Below, one piece after another: positions 1 through 6,870 of a DNA stretch of 12,960 nt. The translations under genes were made by a program, and so were the position numbers. The number at the start of each line of letters is the position of its first letter. Position 1 is the first letter of the stretch. Source of the DNA: CAZVEV01 sp964625865 (GTDB lineage: Bacteria > Planctomycetota > Phycisphaerae > SM23-33); NCBI GenBank assembly GCA_964625865.1, contig CAZVEV010000170.1, positions 1-12,960 on the forward strand, in the 5' to 3' direction. The notes beneath the pieces were generated by a model. The model was not told where the DNA came from, ran no database searches, and saw only the letters and a list, made by a program, of their open reading frames with translations.

Positions 1-39
1 CTATCAACCCTATCGGCAGAAAGGCCTCCTACACCTTAT

Positions 40-79
40 CGCTCGGACAGAGTACTAGGCGAGCGTCGAACGCTTCGGT
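40..79 (+). other. possible structured leader upstream of the first PEP-CTERM gene
   Basis: The 174 bases before the first gene hold no coding sequence that I can support and no clear -35/-10 pair. A six-base stem CGCTCG (40-45) with CGAGCG (60-65) is visible, overlapping a second possible hairpin around GAGCG/CGCTT (61-75). Bases 59-79 resemble 12850-12869 near the other end of the window, where they lie downstream of a recognised promoter/leader block. This may be the tail of a leader RNA whose promoter lies before base 1. The evidence is weak. Confidence 0.25.
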
Positions 80-161
80 TCTGCCCCAGGTCAGTCACTC
101 ATCACGTCCGGGTCGCCCACGCACGTATGCGCGGAATCAATTCTCCCATTCCTTGAGCGGG

Positions 162-167
162 AAGGAG
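162..167 (+). promoter_or_regulatory. ribosome binding site for the first PEP-CTERM gene
   Basis: AAGGAG sits 7 bases before the ATG at 175. It is a strong Shine-Dalgarno match and fixes the start, even though this gives an unusually long charged region before the hydrophobic signal core. Confidence 0.75.
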
Positions 168-174
168 CAGGGAC

Positions 175-903
175 ATGACGGATGAACACAAGCGGGCGGA
201 CCTCGATTCTGCACTCGAGAGGTACTATCTGGCGGCAAAGAGTACGCGGCGCGTCCGCAAGGGCCGACCCGTGCTGAAGTGGGCGATGTACACGGCCGCG
301 GCGGGCTCGGCGCTGGGCGCACCGGCTGTCGCCGAAGCGGGCGTCATCTACTCCGGCGTGCAGAACATCACGCTGACGCGGACGGGGACGTCGGCGACAC
401 TGGGTACGAGTGTCGACCTGGACGGCAACAGCATCGACGATATCAAGTTGACCCTGTTTGGGAATGCGGCGTACGCCTACGCTCGGGTTGAAGGCGTGGA
501 CAACCAGGGCTCGGTGCTGGTCAATAACGGCGGTGCCTTGCGGCTGTCGGCGAGCTCGACCGTGCAGAACGCGGGCTCGTGGTGGCAAACGGGCACGATG
601 CGCTTGGCGCCCCGGAACGGCGCGGCCCAAGGCTTCTGGCCCGGAGGGTACCCGATGGCCACCGTCGGTTATGCGGGCGCCAGATTCGAAGACAACGCCG
701 ACCTGCTTCATATGGCGTGGCTGCGGCTGGAGCTCCGCAACGACGATTATGGCATGCCCGACCAGTTGACGCTGGTGGACTGGGCCTACGAGTCGGAACC
801 GTACGAAGACATCCACATCCCCGAGCCGCACAGTCTGGCGCTGCTGGCCGCCGGGGCCGCCGGCATCAGCGCGTTCCGCAAGCGACGGCGCGGCGAGGAA
901 TGA
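175..903 (+). CDS. PEP-CTERM sorting domain protein, small secreted
   Basis: This 242-residue protein is predicted to be exported and anchored or sorted by the exosortase system. The N-terminus has an unusually long basic region (about residues 1-35, containing RRVRKGR). A hydrophobic stretch follows, with a likely signal cleavage after VAEA (about residue 55). The C-terminus is a clear PEP-CTERM tail: IPEP at 215-218, a short hydrophobic helix, then FRKRRR. The middle carries DLDGNSIDD (81-89), an Asp-rich loop like those in other planctomycete PEP-CTERM proteins, and a late LVDWAYE segment that I associate with small beta-sandwich proteins of this group. The precise function is unknown. The AAGGAG at 162-167 supports the start. 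The gene ends 13 bases before the phosphodiesterase-fusion gene on the same strand, so co-transcription is likely. Confidence 0.85.
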   Translation: MTDEHKRADLDSALERYYLAAKSTRRVRKGRPVLKWAMYTAAAGSALGAPAVAEAGVIYSGVQNITLTRTGTSATLGTSVDLDGNSIDDIKLTLFGNAAYAYARVEGVDNQGSVLVNNGGALRLSASSTVQNAGSWWQTGTMRLAPRNGAAQGFWPGGYPMATVGYAGARFEDNADLLHMAWLRLELRNDDYGMPDQLTLVDWAYESEPYEDIHIPEPHSLALLAAGAAGISAFRKRRRGEE

Positions 904-916
904 CGGCCTCGACACC

Positions 917-3748
917 ATGAGCGATCGACCGGCCCGCAAGGTGTTGCTGATCGGCTGGGACGCCGCCGACTGGCGCGTCATCAGTCCGCTGATGGATGAG
1001 GGCAAGATGCCGCACCTCCAGCGCCTCGTCGAGCGCGGGGTGATGGGCAACATCGCGACGCTTCACCCGCTACTGTCGCCGATGCTCTGGGCCTCGATCG
1101 CCACCGGCAAGCGCCCGTACAAGCACGGCATCCTGGGCTTTGCCGAGCCCACGCCCGACGGCGCCGGCGTCCGCCCGGTGTCCAGCCTGTCGCGGAAGAC
1201 CAAGGCCCTCTGGAACATCTGTCACCAGAGCGGCCTCAAGAGCCTCGTCGTCGGCTGGTGGCCCAGCGCCCCGGTCGAACCGATCGACGGCGTGATGGTC
1301 TCGAATCACTACCATCACGCGGGCAGGCCCCTCGAGGAGCCCTGGCCCCTGCCGCCCGGCACGGTTCATCCGCCGCGGCTGGCCGAAACGCTCAAGGACC
1401 TCCGCTTCCACCCCGCCGAGCTGGTCGGCGAGCAGGTCCTGCCCTTCGTCCCCCGGGCCGCCGAGATCGACCAGGACAAGGACCGCCGCCTGGCCGGCGT
1501 CATGAAGACGCTCGCCGAGTGCGTCACGGTCCACTCGGCCGTCACGTGGCTGATGGAGAACGAGCCGTGGGACCTGGGGGCCGTCTACTACGACGCCATC
1601 GACCACTTCGCCCACGGCTTCATGAGGTACCACCCGCCGCGGCAGCCGTTCGTTTCCGAGCGGGACTTCGAGCTCTACAGCGGCGTGGTGGCCGCCGCCT
1701 ACCGCTTCCACGACATGATGCTGGGCACGCTGCTGGAGCTGGCCGGCGCCGACGCGCACGTGATCCTCTGCTCGGACCACGGCTTCCACCCGGACCACAA
1801 CCGCCCGGCGGACATTCCCGACGAGCCGGCCGGGCCGGCCGTGGAGCATCGCGACCTCGGCATCGTGGTCATCGCCGGGCCCGGCGTGCGGCGGGACGAA
1901 CTGGTCCACGGCGCGTCCCTGCTGGACGTGACGCCGACCGTGCTGACGCTGCTGGGGCTGCCCGTCGGCGAGGACATGGACGGCCGGCCGCTGGTCCAGG
2001 CGTTCGATCGGCCGCCCGAGGTCGAGACGATCCCCAGTTGGGACGCGGTCCCGGGCGACGCCGCCCTGCACGACGAGAGTCTCCAGATCGACCCGCTGGC
2101 GGCCCGCGAGGCGATCAACCAGCTCGTTGAACTCGGCTACGTCGAGAAGCTTGACGACGACCTTGAGCAGGCCGTCGCCCGGTCGGCACGCGAGCTGCGC
2201 TTCAACCTCGCGCGGGCCTACATGGATGGCGACCGCCACGCCGAGGCGACGCCCATTCTCAGAGAACTCTACGACCAGGCGCCCGACGAACACCGATTCG
2301 GCCTGCAGTTGGCGTTGTGCTACCGCGTCCTGGGGCGCCTCGAGCCCATGCGGGAATTGGTCGAGACGCTGCACGACCGGCGTGTGGCCCAGGCCCGCGA
2401 GGCCCTCGAGAAGCTCGCCAAATGGAACGAGGAGATCGCCAAGCGCCGCGCCGACGCTGACGGTGAGGCGGAGATCGACGACCTGGTGACCGATGACGAG
2501 CATCGGGAACTGAATCGGCTTCGGGGCCTCGCACGCCTCCGCGCCTACGACGTGGAGTATCTGCGGGGCTACGTGGCCGCGGCGGAGGGCGACCACGCGG
2601 CGGCGCTGGAGCACCTGCTGGAAGCGGAGAAGGCCTCGCCCCGCCGCCCCGGACTGCACATCCAGATCGGATTGGCGTATCTCCAACTCCGCCGCCCTGC
2701 CGACGCCGAACGCGCCTTCAGCAAGGCCATGGAGATCGACCCGGAGAACCCGCACGCCCACCTGGGCCTGGCGCAGAGCCACCTTCTTCGCCGGCGCGCC
2801 AAGCGGGCGGCCGAGTCGGCCGTCGCGGCCGTCAACCTCCAGTACCACTACCCGATGGCCCACTTCGTGCTGGGCCAGGCGCTGGCCGCCATGCGCCGAT
2901 ACCCCGAGGCCGTCGAGGCGTTCGAGGTGGCCGTCACGCTGAACCCGAACTTCGTCCGGGCCCACCAGAGGCTGGCGCAGATCTACGCCCGTCGCCTTGA
3001 CCTGGCGGACAAGGCCGCCGAGCATCGTGAGTTGGCGCGCGCGATTCGACGGGCGGCCAAGTCCGCTCCGTCCGAAGCCGCCGCGCCGCAGCAGGCCGTC
3101 GATGACGTCCGCGAGCCGCACCTGCGAACGCTCGCCGCCACACCGGAGGCAGACGGGGCTATCGTCACCGTCGTCACCGGCCTGCCGCGGTCCGGAACGA
3201 GCATGATGATGCAGATGCTCGCCGCCGGCGGGATGACGATCCTCACTGACGGACAGCGCGAAGCGGACGACGACAACCCGCGGGGCTACTTCGAGCTTCA
3301 GGCCGCCGCCCGCCTGCGGACGGACGCGTCCTGGCTGGGCGAGGCCGGCGGAAAGGTTGTCAAGGTCGTCGCGCAGCTCCTGCCGCACCTGCCGGCCGAC
3401 TGCCCCTGCCGCGTCGTCTTCATGCAGCGAGATCTCGGGGAGGTGCTGGCCTCCCAGGCAGCGATGCTTGCCCGGCAGGGACGGAAGGGCGCGGCTGCGG
3501 CGCCCGCCAATCTTCAGGCGGCCTATACCCAGCAGCTCCGTCGCGCGAAGGGCTGGCTGACCCGTCGCGGCGCAGCGGCGCTGTTCGTCGACTATGCGGC
3601 AACGCTGGCGGCCCCCCGCGCGACGGCCGAGGCGCTGGCGGCGTTTCTCGGCGGGCAACTCGACGCGGACGCCATGGCCGGCGCCGTGGCGCCCGATCTG
3701 TACAGGCAGCGCCTGGCGGCGGCCGGGCGACCGGGAGCGGGAACATGA
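917..3748 (+). CDS. alkaline-phosphatase-superfamily phosphodiesterase fused to TPR repeats and a sulfotransferase-like domain
   Basis: This 943-residue protein has no signal peptide and is probably cytoplasmic. Residues about 8-370 fit the type I phosphodiesterase/nucleotide pyrophosphatase branch of the alkaline phosphatase superfamily. The first metal ligand is D15 (LLIGWDAADW). The probable nucleophile is S54 in HPLLSPMLWASIATGK. Further likely ligands are D229 and H233 (IDHFAHGF), D287-H288 and H294 (CSDHGFHPDH), and the LLDVTPTVLTLLGLP segment is typical of the family. There is no CxPxR sulfatase signature. TPR-like helices occur near 430-480 and clearly at about 581-708. Residues about 750-943 begin with VVTGLPRSGTSMM; the loop G755-S762 (GLPRSGTS) resembles the 5'-phosphosulfate loop of PAPS-dependent sulfotransferases, followed by a conserved-looking NPRGYFE. 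The substrate is unknown. The spacing to the PEP-CTERM gene is 13 bases with no strong ribosome site, so translational coupling is possible. The stop overlaps the start of the following gene. Confidence 0.85.
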   Translation: MSDRPARKVLLIGWDAADWRVISPLMDEGKMPHLQRLVERGVMGNIATLHPLLSPMLWASIATGKRPYKHGILGFAEPTPDGAGVRPVSSLSRKTKALWNICHQSGLKSLVVGWWPSAPVEPIDGVMVSNHYHHAGRPLEEPWPLPPGTVHPPRLAETLKDLRFHPAELVGEQVLPFVPRAAEIDQDKDRRLAGVMKTLAECVTVHSAVTWLMENEPWDLGAVYYDAIDHFAHGFMRYHPPRQPFVSERDFELYSGVVAAAYRFHDMMLGTLLELAGADAHVILCSDHGFHPDHNRPADIPDEPAGPAVEHRDLGIVVIAGPGVRRDELVHGASLLDVTPTVLTLLGLPVGEDMDGRPLVQAFDRPPEVETIPSWDAVPGDAALHDESLQIDPLAAREAINQLVELGYVEKLDDDLEQAVARSARELRFNLARAYMDGDRHAEATPILRELYDQAPDEHRFGLQLALCYRVLGRLEPMRELVETLHDRRVAQAREALEKLAKWNEEIAKRRADADGEAEIDDLVTDDEHRELNRLRGLARLRAYDVEYLRGYVAAAEGDHAAALEHLLEAEKASPRRPGLHIQIGLAYLQLRRPADAERAFSKAMEIDPENPHAHLGLAQSHLLRRRAKRAAESAVAAVNLQYHYPMAHFVLGQALAAMRRYPEAVEAFEVAVTLNPNFVRAHQRLAQIYARRLDLADKAAEHRELARAIRRAAKSAPSEAAAPQQAVDDVREPHLRTLAATPEADGAIVTVVTGLPRSGTSMMMQMLAAGGMTILTDGQREADDDNPRGYFELQAAARLRTDASWLGEAGGKVVKVVAQLLPHLPADCPCRVVFMQRDLGEVLASQAAMLARQGRKGAAAAPANLQAAYTQQLRRAKGWLTRRGAAALFVDYAATLAAPRATAEALAAFLGGQLDADAMAGAVAPDLYRQRLAAAGRPGAGT

Positions 3749-4743
3749 CCGTGCCGGGCCACCTCGGAACCGAGACGGTCGAGCGGCTGCTTGCGCGAGA
3801 CCCAGCCGACCTGGAACGGGTCCTCCCGATCGACGACCGCCAGCGTCAACTCACCGAGCGGTATATCGTCCCTGTCCTCCCGCAGCTCGAGCAGGAGTTC
3901 CTCGCCATCCGCGAGACGGTCGACGAGCGGATCCGGCGCCGGCTGGCCGAGGCCAAGGCGTCCGGCCGGATCCCCCCCGGCGGACCGGACCCGGAGGTCT
4001 ACCCCAAGGGCTTCTGCCTGCCGATTACCGTCCAGGCGGCCGCGGAGTTTGAGGCGCGGGGCGCTGCCGACCCCTCACCCGCCTACCAGGCCGTTACCGC
4101 TTTCCGACGCGAGGGCGGGCACGTGACCAAGGTCTGGGGCATCCTCCGCGACATGTACTTCCAGAACGCCCTCCAACTCGGCTCGATGTATTTCGACGTG
4201 GCCAACGACACCGTGGACGCGACCAAGCCCAAGGTCGAGCACATGCCGTTCGCCGAGTCGGGCTTCCGGAACATCGAATCGTACGCGGGATTCGCGGACG
4301 TGGCCGAGCGGTACTGGCAGTGCACGATCGTCCCGAACCTCCATTTTCCCCGCCTGGCGCCGCTGCTGCCGATGCTCCTGGTCTCTGACGACGGCAGGCT
4401 GACCCTCCACAGCGCCATCTACTACATGCAGCGTCTGAACGCCGACAGCAGCTTCCACGCCGCCGAACAGTTCATCACCGACAGCCCCTGGGCCGACAAA
4501 CGCCTGCCGGACGAGTGGCTCGATCGCATTGCCCGCTACAAGGCCGAGCACCTCTCGCCGGCCGTCCGCACGCCACGGGATGGTGTCGCCCCGACAGAGG
4601 TCGTCCGTCTGTGCGCCGAGTATCGCGCCAGCGCGGTCTACACCTCCCGCCCCTTCCTCACGCGCGTCATGCACTCGGCGACGGCGATCTCAATTGCAGC
4701 CGACCCCGATACGTCCGCCCCCGCCGGCGGACGCCCCGAGTGA
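3745..4743 (+). CDS. conserved-looking hypothetical protein, translationally coupled to the phosphodiesterase fusion
   Basis: I do not recognise this 332-residue protein. Its ATG overlaps the preceding TGA as ATGA (3745-3748), the classic arrangement for coupled translation, so it probably works with the phosphatase/sulfotransferase fusion. It has no signal peptide or membrane segment. A charged helical stretch (about residues 45-75, rich in E, R and A) could be coiled coil. The central part is rich in aromatic and histidine residues (RDMYFQNALQLGSMYFDVAN and further on YWQCTIVPNLHFPRL), which looks like a folded enzyme or binding domain and not low-complexity sequence. The last 15 or so residues are rich in P, A, D and G and probably disordered. 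The codon composition matches its neighbours. The ORF and its overlap are certain; the function is open. Confidence 0.8.
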   Translation: MTVPGHLGTETVERLLARDPADLERVLPIDDRQRQLTERYIVPVLPQLEQEFLAIRETVDERIRRRLAEAKASGRIPPGGPDPEVYPKGFCLPITVQAAAEFEARGAADPSPAYQAVTAFRREGGHVTKVWGILRDMYFQNALQLGSMYFDVANDTVDATKPKVEHMPFAESGFRNIESYAGFADVAERYWQCTIVPNLHFPRLAPLLPMLLVSDDGRLTLHSAIYYMQRLNADSSFHAAEQFITDSPWADKRLPDEWLDRIARYKAEHLSPAVRTPRDGVAPTEVVRLCAEYRASAVYTSRPFLTRVMHSATAISIAADPDTSAPAGGRPE

Positions 4744-4797
4744 AGCGTCCCCGCTTTCGCAGGAGACAAGTCATCAGGCTATCACGGGCGATCCGGC

Positions 4798-6180
4798 TCA
4801 GCGACGACGGCGACGGAGGATGCCGAGGGCGGCCAGCGCCATCACCGACAGGGACGTCGGCTCGGGGATGCCCGTCGCTCCGTACATCTCGCCCACCGCC
4901 GTGCCGTCGAGGACACGGGCGTAGTGGTTGATCGCGGCGAGGTCGCCGTCGAGCCCGGTCAGACCCGACAGGCCGCCCGCGACCGTGCCCTGCACGCGCC
5001 CGACGCCGAACCCGTCCCCGCCGGCCCAGTCGTTGTAGCCGGCGAAGATCGAGGCGGCGTCGGCGACTTGGCCGTTGAGATAGAGCGTCATCTCGGCCGT
5101 GCCGTCGTTGGGATTGTCGATCACGCCCACGACGTGCAGCCACTGGCCCGCGTCGCCCGGGTCCAGCGTGGTCGAGGTGGTGATGACGTTGGCGCCGCCG
5201 TTCTGACTGACGAATCGCAGTTCGTCGCCGATCAGGGCGATCGCCGTCCCGTTGCCGTTCCCGCCGACCTCGAACAGCACGTGGCTGCCCGCCAGATCCG
5301 CCGGGCGCACCACGACCTCGAACGACAGATCGCCCGACCCGCCGAAGACGGTGGCCGACGACGTATTGTTTCCGCCAAGCGGCGTCGCATAGGCCTGGGG
5401 CAGACCGCTCAGGCCGGTGGCAATCAGCGCCTCGGCGCTGTCGAACGCCAGGTTCACGCCGCCGACGGTGGCCGTCCACGTGCTGTCGCCTCCGACGTCA
5501 GTTCCGGCGCCCGCGACCCAGCTATGGACCGGGAAGCGGCCGGCGGCGTAGATAGCTGCCGCGTCTTCCACCGTGTCCCAGATCTGCACCTTGTCGTAGT
5601 CGCCGCCGTAGCTGTTGTCGGCGTTGCGGTTGACCCCCACGCGAATCGTGTTCAGGTTGCCCAGGTTGCTCCCGTGGGTCCCGGCGTGCTGACCGTTGAC
5701 ATAGAGGTCCGCCTGCGTGCCCGACGTCTTGACAACCACCAGGTTCTCCCACTGATTTGCCGTCGGGGCAATCGAACTGTTGATCGCCACGCCCTGCTCG
5801 CTGATCACGCGGTAGACGCCGCTGTGGTTGTCCAACTGCCACGAGTACCCCGCCCCACTGGCGGTGTTGTTGGCGAACAGGCCTTTGTAGGTCCCCTGGT
5901 TGACGTTCGACGCGTTGACCCACACCGAAACGGTCAGCGTGCCGAAGCCGGTGGCCCCGTAGCCGGCCGTCTGGAGGTAGCTGGTCTCGGACGTCGAGAT
6001 CGACACCAGGTCGTGAGCAAACGTCACGCCGGCGCCGCCGACGACCCCCAGATCCTTCGTCCCGGCCGTGTCGCGGGCGTCGCCTTCGTCGAAGAGATAC
6101 TCGTGGATCAGGGCGGCCGGGGCGGCAGAAGCCAGGGCTACACTCAGTGCGATCGCGATAAGCAGGTGGTGAGCTTTCAT
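4798..6180 (-). CDS. LamG-domain PEP-CTERM protein
   Basis: This is a 460-residue secreted protein. Residues 1-23 form a standard signal peptide (MKAHHLLIAIALSVALASAA, then PAA before LIHEY). Two laminin-G/concanavalin-A-like jelly-roll domains follow. The first spans about 25-215, opens with LIHEYLFDEGDARDTAG and contains LTVSVWVNAS, WENLVVVK and DLYVNGQHAG. The second spans about 220-435 and contains LSFEVVVRPADL, WLHVVGVID and MTLYLNGQVAD. These are the usual landmarks of LamG domains, which often bind carbohydrate. The tail at 437-460 is a textbook PEP-CTERM signal: IPEP, a hydrophobic helix, then RRRRR. An AAGGAG at 6189-6194 supports the start. The gene converges on the operon to its left, with only 54 bases between the stops and no convincing terminator there. 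It probably takes part in the extracellular matrix or surface layer. Confidence 0.9.
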   Translation of the reverse strand: MKAHHLLIAIALSVALASAAPAALIHEYLFDEGDARDTAGTKDLGVVGGAGVTFAHDLVSISTSETSYLQTAGYGATGFGTLTVSVWVNASNVNQGTYKGLFANNTASGAGYSWQLDNHSGVYRVISEQGVAINSSIAPTANQWENLVVVKTSGTQADLYVNGQHAGTHGSNLGNLNTIRVGVNRNADNSYGGDYDKVQIWDTVEDAAAIYAAGRFPVHSWVAGAGTDVGGDSTWTATVGGVNLAFDSAEALIATGLSGLPQAYATPLGGNNTSSATVFGGSGDLSFEVVVRPADLAGSHVLFEVGGNGNGTAIALIGDELRFVSQNGGANVITTSTTLDPGDAGQWLHVVGVIDNPNDGTAEMTLYLNGQVADAASIFAGYNDWAGGDGFGVGRVQGTVAGGLSGLTGLDGDLAAINHYARVLDGTAVGEMYGATGIPEPTSLSVMALAALGILRRRRR

Positions 6181-6188
6181 CAGGTGTT

Positions 6189-6194
6189 CTCCTT
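6189..6194 (-). promoter_or_regulatory. ribosome binding site for the LamG PEP-CTERM gene
   Basis: On the minus strand, AAGGAG lies 8 bases before the ATG at 6180. This supports that start. Confidence 0.8.
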
Positions 6195-6310
6195 GGTCAG
6201 GTTGTCAAGCCGAGCGTGCGCCCGAAGCGATGAGCATGGAGGGCGCTGCGTTTCCTCTGGTCAGAACATCTCGAATGGGCGAGTCTACTCCATTTCCATT
6301 GAACACTACT

Positions 6311-6340
6311 ATTCTACCTCATTGCACGCCGACCTGTCAA
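6311..6340 (-). promoter_or_regulatory. sigma70-type promoter for the LamG PEP-CTERM gene
   Basis: Reading the minus strand, TTGACA (6340-6335) is followed after 18 bp by TAGAAT (6316-6311). The box pair resembles the promoters at 10795-10823 and 12720-12748 (TTGACM, 17 bp, TAG..T), which suggests a shared house style for the main sigma factor. Transcription would begin near 6304, leaving a leader of about 120 bases. That leader contains a possible six-base stem, GCGCCC/GGGCGC on the minus strand (6246-6241 with 6223-6218). I saw no similarity to the repeated leader of the discoidin-like PEP-CTERM gene. Confidence 0.6.
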
Positions 6341-6358
6341 CCCCAAATCGGGCTGGAA

Positions 6359-6366
6359 TCCACTAT
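6359..6366. repeat. left target-site duplication of foldback element A
   Basis: TCCACTAT lies immediately left of the element end GGGTGTACG. The same eight bases recur at 6863-6870 immediately right of the other end. An 8-bp duplication of this kind is what insertion by a DDE-type transposase leaves behind. Confidence 0.7.
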
Positions 6367-6862
6367 GGGTGTACGTCTGGATTGTTGCACTCGTCATCGC
6401 AGGCGGACTCGGTAGGCCCGTGAGGGCCGACAGAAGGTAGCCCCGCCCGTGAGGGCTCACCTTTACCCACATCGTCCATGGGAGACGACGGGATGGGCGT
6501 ACAGCCCAACGGGCTGAGAGTCGAAAGCCCAGGGCAAAGCCGTCGGCCGCAGGCCGCGGCGCCGCCCTGGGTTAGCGTGTGTATGAGAATTCAAGCACCA
6601 ACGGTGCGCCACTGGACCGCACGTCCTGTGGGTGGCGCCCCGCTTGGGGCTTGACTGTTTGGGACATGAAGACCCAGGGCGGCGATTGCGCCGTCGTCCC
6701 TGCGGGACTCCGCCGCGTCGCCCTGCCCTGGGCTTTCGACTGTGAGCCCTTCGGGCTCATCGGCGCTGACAGATGTGGGCAAAGGTGAGCCCTGACGGGC
6801 GGGGCTACCCTCTTACGGGCCTACCGGCCCTTCTGGGTATGCAACGATCTTGTCGTACACGC
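6367..6862 (+). mobile_element. foldback MITE-like element, copy A
   Basis: This is a 496-bp element with no coding sequence I can support. It begins GGGTGTACG and ends CGTACACGC, so its termini form an inverted repeat (8 of 9 bases, with scattered matches further in, such as GTTGC). It is flanked by TCCACTAT on both sides. The reverse complement of 10275-10768 matches it along its whole length. The element is itself a long imperfect inverted repeat: arms 6367-6573 and 6672-6862 share blocks such as TAGCCCCGCCCGT, AGGGCTCACCTTT, AGTCGAAAGCCCAGGGC and GCCGCCCTGGGT. The centre holds a compact cruciform (6591-6654). With no transposase it would have to be mobilised in trans. It lies between the LamG gene promoter and the stop codon of the PQQ-type gene and may also act as that gene's terminator. 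The family is unknown to me, though planctomycete genomes carry many similar 'cgaaagcccagggc'-type repeats. Confidence 0.75.
6591..6654 (+). other. zero-linker four-way junction at the centre of element A
   Basis: TCAA (6591-6594) pairs with TTGA (6651-6654). Between them are three hairpins with no spacer bases. The first is GCACC/GGTGC with loop AAC (6595-6607). The second is GCCAC/GTGGC (6608-6612 with 6632-6636), enclosing an inner GGAC/GTCC stem (6614-6617 with 6623-6626). The third is GCCCC/GGGGC with loop GCTT (6637-6650). This is a cloverleaf-like fold in either DNA or RNA. Copy B preserves every stem while differing in the loops. Confidence 0.65.
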
Positions 6863-6870
6863 TCCACTAT
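6863..6870. repeat. right target-site duplication of foldback element A
   Basis: This second TCCACTAT overlaps the stop codon (minus-strand TAG, 6869-6867) of the PQQ-type gene. Because the duplicated target includes the stop, that reading frame survived the insertion intact. Confidence 0.7.

Noticed and set aside
40..90. Glycine riboswitch, suggested by GGACAGAG
   Set aside because: The conserved core of the aptamer is missing and there is no paired tandem aptamer.
1070..3658. 862-codon open frame antisense to the phosphodiesterase fusion
   Set aside because: It is a mirror of a GC-rich coding gene. The plus-strand frame has clear catalytic motifs and an operon context; the antisense product has only V/R/G/Q-rich sequence with no recognisable domain.
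4744..4797. Terminator between the convergent genes
   Set aside because: Only a bulged GGACG/CGTCC pairing across the stop codon is seen and there is no T-run on either strand.
6195..6304. Third copy of the repeated leader block upstream of the LamG gene
   Set aside because: The promoter boxes are similar, but the leader lacks the CAGGGA/TCTCTG hairpin and the conserved CAACTGATTCGCGAG and GGATGGGTCA segments.
4924..6423. 499-codon plus-strand frame over the LamG gene
   Set aside because: It is antisense to a gene with signal peptide, LamG landmarks and PEP-CTERM tail, and it runs through the promoter into the foldback element.
6572..6788. Short frames inside elements A and B that give similar small peptides
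   Set aside because: They arise because the repeat is similar in sequence on both strands. Composition and hairpin content indicate non-coding DNA.
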